Assembly: GCF_900129465.1 (NCBI RefSeq)
Contig: NZ_FSRA01000002.1
Span: forward strand, 992,001-1,056,000
From: Chitinophaga niabensis
Lineage (GTDB): Bacteria > Bacteroidota > Bacteroidia > Chitinophagales > Chitinophagaceae
DNA: 64,000 nt
Direction: 5' to 3'
In this document: in pieces, positions 16,406-23,793 of the stretch
Layout of the letters: every line of letters begins with the position of its first letter
Numbering within the stretch: the stretch's first letter is position 1
The notes under the pieces: generated by a model
The model's database searches: none
What the model saw: only the letters and a program-made list of their open reading frames with translations
What the model was told of the DNA's origin: nothing
Position numbers and translations under genes: made by a program

Positions 16406-17893
16406 ATGAAACGATCTAATATTTATACCATCATTGCTACGCTTGCATTTATTATGCTCAGCAATTCTGCCTGCGATAAGCTGTTGGAAGAAAAACCAAA
16501 GGCCACCATCGCACTCGGCGCCCTGGACCCCATTCTCCTGGAACAAACAATAATAGGTGTATATGAACCCATGACCAGAAGTCGTGGCCGCCTGTGGGAA
16601 TCCACAGTGGGGCTGGGCTTTGAGCTCATGGCAGAATATGCAGACGGGGGTTCTGTTCAGCTGAACTGGAGCAATTATAATAACGTAATGAATGCACCAA
16701 ACAGCATGGCCCAACCGTGGACCACTTTATATGAAGCGATAGGAAGGGCCAATCTCCTGATCGTAAACCTGGACGCTAATACCACATTATCAGACGCGCT
16801 GAAAAAATCAGCATATGGAGAAGCCTATTTCGTAAGAGCGGTATGTTACTATTTTGCAGTGAGGGTATGGGGGAAAGTACCTTTACGCTTAAAGCCCATC
16901 CTTAACTCTAATGATGTAGCGCTGGCTTTGTCAGAAACCAATGCTATCTATGACCAGATCATTACGGACCTGAAGTTTGCAGAAACCGCATTACCGGCCA
17001 CAGTGGTGGAATCCAAAGCCGGCAGGGCAACATCAGGAGCAGCAAAAGCAGCGCTGGCAGATGTTTATCTTACACAGGGCGATTATCAGAAAGCTCGTGA
17101 TAAAGCAAAAGAGATAATAGATAACAAAGCCACTTACGGGTATGATATAGAACCATCATTAAACACCGTGTATTCTCCCACGCTTGCCACAAATAAAGAA
17201 GATATCTTTTCCCTGAAGTTTTCGCAGGTACAGGAAAGAGGAAATTTTATGGCTTCTTATTGGGCAGACTCCAGGGCAAAGGCCGCAGGCTTTTCCGTGA
17301 GCGGAAATAAATTCGGCGGCATTATGTCCCAGGCCCCATTGATCCGCGATTGGGATAACAACGACCTTCGTAAGAAACTAAGTGTATATAATAGTTACAT
17401 CATTAACGGTGTAGTAACAGCAGCAGAAGCAGAACCGGGGATCTATGATATGCGGATGGGCAAATACAGAGACCCCAACGCCCCTATCGATACCGGCAAT
17501 GGAAACGATCTTTATTTCTGGCGTTATGCAGACGTATTGCTGATCTACGCAGAAGCAGAGAATAAGCTCAACGGCCCCACGAATGCTTATGCTGCCATTA
17601 ATACTTTGAGAAGAAGGGCCTTTGGTGTGAGCATGACGGTACCAAGTGCTGTAGCAGATCTGCCTGCCGGCCTTACACAAACCGCCTTTGACGATATGGT
17701 GTTCCGCGAAAGAGGATATGAATTTATCGGGGAATTCAAACGTTGGTTCGACCTCGTGCGTACCGGAAGAGCAGCAGCCGTTATCGGGGCAGCAAGAGCT
17801 GTGATCCCAACTCCTGCAAGGAAACCCATTCCTACTAAATTCCTGTTTGCTTTACCCGATGTAGAATTACAGAATAATCCACTAGCCAAGTAA
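16406..17893 (+). CDS. SusD/RagB family nutrient-binding lipoprotein
   Basis: This 495-aa surface lipoprotein forms the lid of the SusC channel. The signal ends in 'MLSNSACDKLLEEKPK', with the lipid cysteine at about residue 23. The N-terminal SusD-like helices ('IGVYEPMTRSRGRLWES', 'YEAIGRANLLIVNLD', 'GEAYFVRAVCYYFAVRVWGKVPL', 'GAAKAALADVYLTQGDY') are TPR-like. The C-terminal part has 'FWRYADVLLIYAEAENKLNG' and 'FDDMVFRERGYEFIGEFKRWFDLVRTG', the classical RagB ending. A strong hairpin terminator follows, closing the lacI-susC-susD transcription unit. Confidence 0.96.
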   Translation: MKRSNIYTIIATLAFIMLSNSACDKLLEEKPKATIALGALDPILLEQTIIGVYEPMTRSRGRLWESTVGLGFELMAEYADGGSVQLNWSNYNNVMNAPNSMAQPWTTLYEAIGRANLLIVNLDANTTLSDALKKSAYGEAYFVRAVCYYFAVRVWGKVPLRLKPILNSNDVALALSETNAIYDQIITDLKFAETALPATVVESKAGRATSGAAKAALADVYLTQGDYQKARDKAKEIIDNKATYGYDIEPSLNTVYSPTLATNKEDIFSLKFSQVQERGNFMASYWADSRAKAAGFSVSGNKFGGIMSQAPLIRDWDNNDLRKKLSVYNSYIINGVVTAAEAEPGIYDMRMGKYRDPNAPIDTGNGNDLYFWRYADVLLIYAEAENKLNGPTNAYAAINTLRRRAFGVSMTVPSAVADLPAGLTQTAFDDMVFRERGYEFIGEFKRWFDLVRTGRAAAVIGAARAVIPTPARKPIPTKFLFALPDVELQNNPLAK

Positions 17894-17898
17894 TACAT

Positions 17899-17928
17899 AA
17901 AAAGGGCCGATGCTAATCGGCCCTTTTT
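17899..17928. terminator. Bidirectional terminator between susD and the 17.9-kb minus genes
   Basis: A perfect 13-bp stem (AAAAAGGGCCGAT / ATCGGCCCTTTTT) has a 4-nt loop. A-runs and T-runs flank both sides, so it can stop susD on the plus strand and the convergent hypothetical gene on the minus strand. Confidence 0.9.
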
Positions 17929-17929
17929 A

Positions 17930-18460
17930 TTAAAACACTTTGTTCAGTTGTTCTTTAAAAGTACCCGTTCCTTCCCGGAGATACGCATCGCCATAAGCAG
18001 ATTCCCACAGCGCGAGAAATTCCTCTTCAATGCCCGTGGGTGATTTGGGCAGCGATAACTCCTGGTGCCGTATGATCCCATATTCCCGGAAGTAATTGAT
18101 ATGTCCTTCCACCCTTTCAGGCACACCATTTAGATCATAACCTTTAACAACCAGGAATGGAATATCCCGGATGATCACGATCGGGAACCGCGGCATGATA
18201 TAAGCCGCTTCCGGGGGAGGAAGGTCTGGCCGGCCAATTTTTACGGTAGGGTAGAATTCTTCCGGGGGGAGCTCAAACAGCACCCTCAATATCCAGAAAG
18301 CTCCTACAGCATCCAGCGTATTAGCCGGAACGGCAGCAGAGATCTCTTCCAATGCTTTTGTTTTTCCCTGCGGGATCAGTGTATTCACTACAGCCATCAC
18401 ATCGGCAGGATTGTATGCATCAACAGGTGTATGCAGCACTTTATTCAGCAGCGCGTTCAT
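17930..18460 (-). CDS. Hypothetical protein, last gene of a three-gene cassette
   Basis: The 176-aa product begins 'MNALLNKVLHTPVDAYNPAD'. ATG 18460 was preferred because it lies 10 bases after the previous stop; the open frame runs upstream but would overlap the neighbour. No signal peptide or transmembrane segment is visible. The sequence is a mix of helix ('ALEEISAAVPANTLDAVGAFWILRVLF') and proline-rich loops ('DLPPPEAAYIMPRFP'), ending in an acidic helical part with 'EEEFLALWESAYGDAYL'. Family not recognised. It shares tight spacing with the two upstream genes. Confidence 0.75.
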   Translation of the reverse strand: MNALLNKVLHTPVDAYNPADVMAVVNTLIPQGKTKALEEISAAVPANTLDAVGAFWILRVLFELPPEEFYPTVKIGRPDLPPPEAAYIMPRFPIVIIRDIPFLVVKGYDLNGVPERVEGHINYFREYGIIRHQELSLPKSPTGIEEEFLALWESAYGDAYLREGTGTFKEQLNKVF

Positions 18461-18470
18461 AATAGATAAT

Positions 18471-18872
18471 TTATTTTCTGTTTTCCGGAGGGCCATATAC
18501 AAACACTTGTATAGACCCCACCATGATGCCATTCGTTTTTAATTGAAACCAATACATGCCGGCATGGGGTAAAGGAAGCGGCGGAACTTCCACCGCAAAC
18601 TCTATTGGCAGATGCGGATCGTTGCCAAAGATCTCCATTGCCCTTGTATCCAGTAATACCTCATGCGTGGCAGCATCCACAAAATGAAGCGTGATCTCCT
18701 TCTTCCCGATCACATTGGACAGCGAAACAAAAACGCCCACAGAACGTCCGAAAGTAGCAGGGAACGTAGCCACATTCAATTGATGGAATGTTCCGGCAAT
18801 CACAAATTTACCCGTGTTATGGTCACGGTAAATATGATCTGCCAATAATAATGCCTGTACTTTGATATCCAT
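18471..18872 (-). CDS. Hypothetical beta-rich protein (DUF6941-like)
   Basis: This 133-aa protein has the start 'MDIKVQALLLADHIYRDHNT' and 'GKFVIAGTFHQLN'. A middle part has alternating strands, 'LHFVDAATHEVLL' and 'HAGMYWFQLKTNG', and the end is 'IQVFVYGP'. The layout resembles the DUF6941 group of small beta-sandwich proteins of unknown function; this assignment is from memory of the pattern and is tentative. ATG 18872 was chosen because it lies 10 bases after the upstream stop and removes an overlap. No membrane segment or signal is seen, so it is probably cytoplasmic. Confidence 0.75.
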   Translation of the reverse strand: MDIKVQALLLADHIYRDHNTGKFVIAGTFHQLNVATFPATFGRSVGVFVSLSNVIGKKEITLHFVDAATHEVLLDTRAMEIFGNDPHLPIEFAVEVPPLPLPHAGMYWFQLKTNGIMVGSIQVFVYGPPENRK

Positions 18873-18882
18873 TCCCTGGTTG

Positions 18883-19647
18883 TTATTGTGGCCCTGCAGA
18901 ACCATCGTGAGTTGGGATCGCGGAAGTAGAATCCCATGTGCCCTGTGCAAAACGATGCAACCGGCCTACACCCAATCCGGATGGTTCAGAAAGAGAAGAT
19001 AATAATCCTCCGGCCTCTGGTGCATTCCCTACAGCAAATCCTTGTGTGGCAGGATCTGTGGTAGTGAAGTAACAGGCGGAGGAAATAGACCAGTGACCTT
19101 GTGTATTATTACCAAAGCTCCTGCGCTGCCAGAAATCATGAGTGCCGCCGGAAGCCGGAGAAATATTTCCTGCTCCATCAACAGCCCATGCTTCCCAGTA
19201 AAGAGGAGTGAGCCCGTCAGGAAGTGCATTGCCCGCAGCATCCTGCGCGCGCCGGGTGCTTTCTATCTTTTGAACGATCCAGCCATTGCGGCCGCTGGTA
19301 CTGAAAGAAATATCCCATTTAAAGTGGCCGTGGTTATTCCATACTGCCGGTGTAGTAGTAGCAGAGGAAATATCATTCCCCGCAACGGCCCCCACAATGC
19401 TGCCGAAAACATTGCCAAAAAAAGAACCGACGGGCCGGCCAACATCGCCAACAAATTCTCCCACAGTGCGGCCTCCCACATCCTCTCCTTCCTGGGCGCT
19501 GGGATTTAATCCACTACTGTCGCCATGCTTCGATGTTTTACCGGATGCAAAGAAAGGCTGTGTGTTATGAGAAGAAGTAGCGCTCGTTATACTGTTCATA
19601 AACTGTTTGGAAGAACGCGAACGCGCAGCATATGCACTCGTTTTCAT
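18883..19647 (-). CDS. Hypothetical protein with glycine-zipper segment, possible exported effector-like protein
   Basis: This 254-aa protein was not matched to a named family. Residues 1-45 are polar and disordered with 'MKTSAYAARSRSSKQF' and 'HNTQPFFASGKTS'. This recalls the N-termini of many Bacteroidota proteins in contractile-injection or DUF4157 toxin settings. Residues 59-92 are a glycine zipper with G every 3-4 residues ('VGEFVGDVGRPVGSFFG', 'GSIVGAVAGN'), able to enter a membrane. The rest is W-, T- and G-rich with 'FKWDISFSTSGRNGWIVQKIE' and 'LYWEAWAVD', likely beta-strands. It is first in the three-gene minus cassette. The effector idea is inference only. Confidence 0.75.
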   Translation of the reverse strand: MKTSAYAARSRSSKQFMNSITSATSSHNTQPFFASGKTSKHGDSSGLNPSAQEGEDVGGRTVGEFVGDVGRPVGSFFGNVFGSIVGAVAGNDISSATTTPAVWNNHGHFKWDISFSTSGRNGWIVQKIESTRRAQDAAGNALPDGLTPLYWEAWAVDGAGNISPASGGTHDFWQRRSFGNNTQGHWSISSACYFTTTDPATQGFAVGNAPEAGGLLSSLSEPSGLGVGRLHRFAQGTWDSTSAIPTHDGSAGPQ

Positions 19648-19898
19648 GATAGAAGTTTTAATTCAGTATTCGGGGTTTATTCTGGGGTCTGTGTTAAATC
19701 CTGGTCCTTAAGAAAAATGCTATGCGGAATCGGGGTATCTATGCTTATTTAAATATACGCATCTTCCCGAAGACCTCAAAAAATACTCAATGCTATTGTT
19801 AATCAACAAGTTGAAAATAAACAACTGATCCATTAACAAACAATTAACGTTTATGATTGGATATATATAGTTTCTTGGTGTTGGTTTAAAAGCCAATT

Positions 19899-22088
19899 AT
19901 GCTCCTTCCCCCCATTCATGTGAATTTTGTGATCCTCGCGATCATTGTGCTTGAAATTGCTATCTTCTTTAATCAATTCCTGTTCTTCCTCGCGCGCAAA
20001 CACGAGAAGAACAGGAAGTATCATATGATACTCACTGTTCTGCTGATCCTTTATAACATAGGAGAAAACCTGTTTGTACTGCCGGACCCTTTATTCCCTG
20101 TTCCTATTATGGTGCAGAATATCGTTAGTGAAAGCACGGGATATTTTGTAACCATGTACATCCCTTTCTATTGTTACAAAACACTGGAATTAAAAGGACT
20201 ACGTTTTCATGGGAGATATGGGTTCCTGTTCCTCCTCATACCTGTTGGGTTTTTATACCTGATCTATTACCCCCTTACCAACGATTTCGATTTCGTACTC
20301 AACTACGCGTATTATCTACCCGCCTGTTATGCAGTAACAGCATTAGTTGCAGCTTACCGCGCTATCCGTTCAAAGTATAAGGAAGATGGCGATAACAAAA
20401 GCTATCGTCAGCGATTGTGGATCTTTTGGGTGGTAGTGGTTTGGTGTGCTTCGCCAGCGATCGACCTTATATCCACTGCCGAAAAATGGTTACTGGGGGC
20501 ACTTTTCAACAACCTCAATTTCATCCTGCTCAGTTCCTTCTTTATGGTCAAATCCGTGAGAAAGTTCATGGAAGAACGGGACCAGTTGCGGGAAGCAAAA
20601 GATACTTTAACACAGAAAGTAAAAGAAAAGACCTACCAGCTGGAAAGGTCCAATGAGCAAAGGACCAACGCCCTGGTAAATCTCGTTCACGAAACAAAAA
20701 CACCACTGACCTTAATAAAGAACTACCTGGAAGAGTACATTAATAAGTATGGATATAAAGAAGAACTGGGTATTGTAAAGAACAATATTGATAAACTGAA
20801 TAAAGACATCAGCAACCTCTTTGACCTGGAAAGATATAACAAGGGCTTTGAGATCTACAACCACAACCAGGTGGCCAATTTCAGCCGCATACTAAAGGAC
20901 GATCTTGTATTGTTCAAAAACTATTGCCGCAACAAGAACATCACCTTACGCGAAAGCATCACAGAGAATATCTTTATCAAGGCAGATCCCGGGGCCATCA
21001 ACGGTATTGTTGTTAACCTCACGGAGAATGCCATAAAATATACCAACGAAGGTGGGCAGATCAATATCGAACTAACAACAGAAGGGAATAAGATCATTTT
21101 TATTGTAAGTGATAATGGCATTGGCATTACCCGCGAATTACATGAAAGGATCTTTGAACCTTATTACCAGATCAATTCGGAAAAAGGCGGGTTCCAGGGA
21201 ATGGGGCTGGGTTTACCGATCGTTAAAAAAACAGTCAACGATCTGTTGGGAGACATTGTTATTGAAAGTAACCCGGAAAATGGCCCCGGCACAAAGATCA
21301 GGGTCATCCTGCTAAAATATGAACAGCAGGAAAAAGAAGAGATCAGCCAGGCTTACAATGTGAATAATTACGCCGGCCTGGAAATAAGCAAGCTCAGCAT
21401 TGCAGACTCCATCTATGATGAGAAAAAACAGACGGTCATGATCGTAGAGGATAATACCACTATGGTCAGTTACCTGTTCAAAAAATTAAGTCCGAAATAC
21501 AATATAACGGTAGCCTTCAACGGAACGGAGGCCCTGCTAAAAATGAGGGAGTACCCCGTATTGCCCGATCTCATCATTTCAGATGTGATGATGGATAAAC
21601 TGGATGGATTTAAGCTGGCCAAAATACTTACCGAAGATCCGGAGTATAAACACATCCCTTTCATCTTCCTGTCTGCCAAACATACTCCCCAGGACAGAGC
21701 ACAGGGCCTGAAGCTCGGTGCCATCGACTTTATACAGAAACCCTTCAGCTCTGATGAATTGATCCTGAAGGTCAGTTCCGTACTGGAAAATACTGCCAAA
21801 CAAAAACACGCCTTTTATGACAATGCCATAAAAGCCCTCAAGACCGGAGGACATCTTGATTTTAAGCAAAAAGACCCCACAAGCAAGTTTGAGCAAAACT
21901 GCAAAGCCTATCAGTTAACCCCCCGCGAAATAGACATCACCAAACTGATCAGCGAAGGTTATTCCTACAAACAAATTGGTGACACCCTCTTTATTGCCGA
22001 AAGAACAGTTAAAAAACACGTTCAGAATATCTTTGAAAAAGTAGCCATCACCAACAAGGTACAGTTGATCAATAAGCTCGAATCGTAG
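19899..22088 (+). CDS. Hybrid histidine kinase with response-regulator and LuxR-type HTH output
   Basis: This 729-aa one-protein signalling chain has a membrane part of about seven hydrophobic segments (residues 1-215) and a coiled linker ('MEERDQLREAKDTLTQKVKEK'). HisKA follows with the phospho-accepting H264 in 'VHETKTPLTLI', then the HATPase domain ('NLTENAIKY', 'DNGIGI', 'GMGLGLPIVKK'), a receiver with the phosphoryl aspartate D562 in 'LIISDVMMDKLDG', and a C-terminal LuxR/GerE helix-turn-helix ('LTPREIDITKLISEGYSYKQIGDTLFIAERTVKKHVQNI'). It therefore senses at the membrane and binds DNA itself. A terminator and a second kinase gene follow. Confidence 0.95.
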   Translation: MLLPPIHVNFVILAIIVLEIAIFFNQFLFFLARKHEKNRKYHMILTVLLILYNIGENLFVLPDPLFPVPIMVQNIVSESTGYFVTMYIPFYCYKTLELKGLRFHGRYGFLFLLIPVGFLYLIYYPLTNDFDFVLNYAYYLPACYAVTALVAAYRAIRSKYKEDGDNKSYRQRLWIFWVVVVWCASPAIDLISTAEKWLLGALFNNLNFILLSSFFMVKSVRKFMEERDQLREAKDTLTQKVKEKTYQLERSNEQRTNALVNLVHETKTPLTLIKNYLEEYINKYGYKEELGIVKNNIDKLNKDISNLFDLERYNKGFEIYNHNQVANFSRILKDDLVLFKNYCRNKNITLRESITENIFIKADPGAINGIVVNLTENAIKYTNEGGQINIELTTEGNKIIFIVSDNGIGITRELHERIFEPYYQINSEKGGFQGMGLGLPIVKKTVNDLLGDIVIESNPENGPGTKIRVILLKYEQQEKEEISQAYNVNNYAGLEISKLSIADSIYDEKKQTVMIVEDNTTMVSYLFKKLSPKYNITVAFNGTEALLKMREYPVLPDLIISDVMMDKLDGFKLAKILTEDPEYKHIPFIFLSAKHTPQDRAQGLKLGAIDFIQKPFSSDELILKVSSVLENTAKQKHAFYDNAIKALKTGGHLDFKQKDPTSKFEQNCKAYQLTPREIDITKLISEGYSYKQIGDTLFIAERTVKKHVQNIFEKVAITNKVQLINKLES

Positions 22089-22135
22089 CCCGAAACCAGC
22101 CATGGCAGGCACTAATACTCCTTTATACGCATTAA

Positions 22136-22161
22136 AATAAGGCGGGTTCCTTATTGTTTTT
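22136..22161 (+). terminator. Terminator after the hybrid kinase gene
   Basis: A perfect 7-bp stem AATAAGG / CCTTATT with a 6-nt loop is followed by GTTTTT. It lies 48 bases after the kinase stop and upstream of the second kinase, so the two may be separately expressed or partly read through. Confidence 0.6.
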
Positions 22162-22211
22162 CCCTGCCGGGCAGCCGAAATTTGATTCCTGAATACCTAA
22201 TCTTAACCCAC

Positions 22212-22946
22212 ATGGCTTCCCACGATATCCTTGACGAACAAACATCCGGCGAAATAATGAAATCCATTTTTCGCACCACCCTTCACGAGATCGGCACCCC
22301 GATCAATGCTGTTGTATCTGCTTCCCGGTTATTAAAACTGGAACTGGACAACGGAAACACAGAATTTGCCCATGAGCTGATCCAGATGATCTTTTCCTCC
22401 TCCAACTACCTGCACGAAATATTCGAACGGGTAAGAGTCGCTGCCCAGCAGGAGAACATGCAAAAGTTCCAGATGGATGAGATCATCTTTGATTTCAGGA
22501 AGTGGATGGACAACCTGCTGCATTCCATGGCCGCCATGTTCATGGAAAAGGAGATCTCAATCGTGAAGCGCGTGGCAGATGATTTTCCCTCCACCATTTA
22601 TGCAGACAGAACTTATCTGACCCAGGTTATTTACAACATATTAGCTAACGCATTGAAATACAGCCCTAAATCCACGGGTGTAACCATTGTTTGTTACGTA
22701 CGGGAAAAGGACATGGCCTGTATAGAAATAACAGATCAGGGGATAGGGATCCCTTCCTCAGACCTGCCCCATATCTTCAAAGAGTACCACCAGATCGTTT
22801 CCGGGTATAAAACAAAGTTCGGGGGAATGGGCCTGGGGTTATCGATTGCAAAGAACTTAACAAACATTATGGGAGGAAATATAGAAGTAAAGAGTGAAGT
22901 GGGTGAAGGAAGCACCTTCACGGTAACCCTCCCCTTAAAGAAATAA
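22212..22946 (+). CDS. Small soluble sensor histidine kinase without sensor domain
   Basis: The 244-aa protein holds only a HisKA domain ('RTTLHEIGTPINAVVSASRLL', with the acceptor histidine in HEIGTP) and an HATPase domain ('NILANALKYSP', 'ITDQGIGIPSSDLPHIFKEY', 'GGMGLGLSIAKNLTNIMGG', 'GSTFTVTLPL'). No membrane segment, PAS or receiver is present. ATG 22212 was preferred over the TTG at 22182, which lies just past the terminator hairpin. Such truncated kinases need a partner; the hybrid kinase directly upstream is the obvious candidate. Confidence 0.9.
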   Translation: MASHDILDEQTSGEIMKSIFRTTLHEIGTPINAVVSASRLLKLELDNGNTEFAHELIQMIFSSSNYLHEIFERVRVAAQQENMQKFQMDEIIFDFRKWMDNLLHSMAAMFMEKEISIVKRVADDFPSTIYADRTYLTQVIYNILANALKYSPKSTGVTIVCYVREKDMACIEITDQGIGIPSSDLPHIFKEYHQIVSGYKTKFGGMGLGLSIAKNLTNIMGGNIEVKSEVGEGSTFTVTLPLKK

Positions 22947-23017
22947 GTCTCGTAGAGACGTTTGGGGAAGACGACGAATCGATAGCAGAGAAAAGCTATC
23001 GTTATCACATGCAAATG

Positions 23018-23042
23018 GCCCTCGATTCTTCGGGGGCTTTTT
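23018..23042 (+). terminator. Terminator after the small kinase gene
   Basis: The 8-bp stem GCCCTCGA / TCGGGGGC (one T-G pair) with loop TTCT is followed by TTTTTATT. It marks the left boundary of the CHAT module. Confidence 0.8.
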
Positions 23043-23104
23043 ATTGGAACAAATAATTTAATTACATTACAGATAGTTGAGCCGCCATTACCAATAATTA
23101 AAAA

Positions 23105-23323
23105 ATGGAAGAATCCCTTACGGTAAAAATAACCTGCCCCTGTATAAGACAGTCATGTTTTGAACATCAGCTGAAGATAGTAAAGACCAAAAGGCCAAGA
23201 CCGATGGTTGTACAGATTGCATGCCCCTTTGCAAAAGAGCAGTTCTGTTTGCAAACAATCAATTTAGAACTACCCACCGGATCACAACCGGCACCAGATC
23301 AAGGCTTATTAAGGGGCGACTAA
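23105..23323 (+). CDS. Small cysteine-rich protein, first gene of the CHAT module
   Basis: This 72-aa protein was not recognised as a family. It carries five cysteines in two similar blocks, 'VKITCPCIRQSC' (7-18) and 'VQIACPFAKEQFC' (36-48). Each block has the pattern V-x-I-x-C-P followed by another C six or seven residues on, as in a small duplicated metal-binding or redox unit. A basic stretch ('VKTKRPRP') separates them and the tail is polar. The stop at 23323 is 11 bases before the next ATG, and ATG 23105 follows an A-rich stretch. The tight spacing with the membrane and CHAT genes argues that it is real and part of one transcript. Confidence 0.65.
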   Translation: MEESLTVKITCPCIRQSCFEHQLKIVKTKRPRPMVVQIACPFAKEQFCLQTINLELPTGSQPAPDQGLLRGD

Positions 23324-23334
23324 AAAATAAAGCG

Positions 23335-23778
23335 ATGACCGAAGAGGCAAAAGATATTATTTCAATACAAGCCACTGCAGCAACCACCACGGACAAAAGC
23401 TGGCTGGATTGGCAACAGAAAGAAAAGCAGGAAACGGTAAAACGGCTGGAAGACACTGCGAAGTTCCTTTCGGGAATATCTTCATTGAGCCTTTCAATAC
23501 TACTGGGAGTGAACAGGGAAGCGTTGAAACATTTCAGTAATTCTACCGGACTAAAGATCGCTCTCTGTTGCTGGCTCCTGTCTGTTGTGTTTACCCTCAT
23601 CGTGGTATTTCCATTCAGGTATAAATATGCATCAAATAGTGCCGATGCCATCCGTGCTTTGTATCAACGGATCAGTCAAACTAAATTCCTGCTATTAGTT
23701 TTAGGGACGTTGTTATACCTGGCCGGGTTGAGCATGATGGTCTACTTCTATTTATATCGCCAGGCCCCGGCGGTGTAA
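23335..23778 (+). CDS. Small membrane protein, second gene of the CHAT module
   Basis: The 147-aa product has a charged cytoplasmic-looking N-terminus ('DKSWLDWQQKEKQETVKRLEDTAKF'), an amphipathic or short hydrophobic helix ('SGISSLSLSILLGV'), and two clear transmembrane segments ('LKIALCCWLLSVVFTLIVVFPF' region and 'FLLLVLGTLLYLAGLSMMVYFYLY' region). A basic loop ('YQRISQTK') lies between them. ATG 23335 was chosen because it follows the upstream stop by 11 bases; the frame is open further 5' but there overlaps the cysteine gene. Family unknown. Its place before a CHAT protease-like gene makes it a candidate effector or substrate acting on the membrane. Confidence 0.75.
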   Translation: MTEEAKDIISIQATAATTTDKSWLDWQQKEKQETVKRLEDTAKFLSGISSLSLSILLGVNREALKHFSNSTGLKIALCCWLLSVVFTLIVVFPFRYKYASNSADAIRALYQRISQTKFLLLVLGTLLYLAGLSMMVYFYLYRQAPAV

Positions 23779-23793
23779 CAATTAATATCTTCT

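Noticed and set aside
19881..19896. Hairpin TTGGTTT-AA-AAGCCAA just before the hybrid kinase ATG
   Set aside because: Short, AT-rich, with a G-T pair and almost no loop; too weak to call as a regulatory structure.
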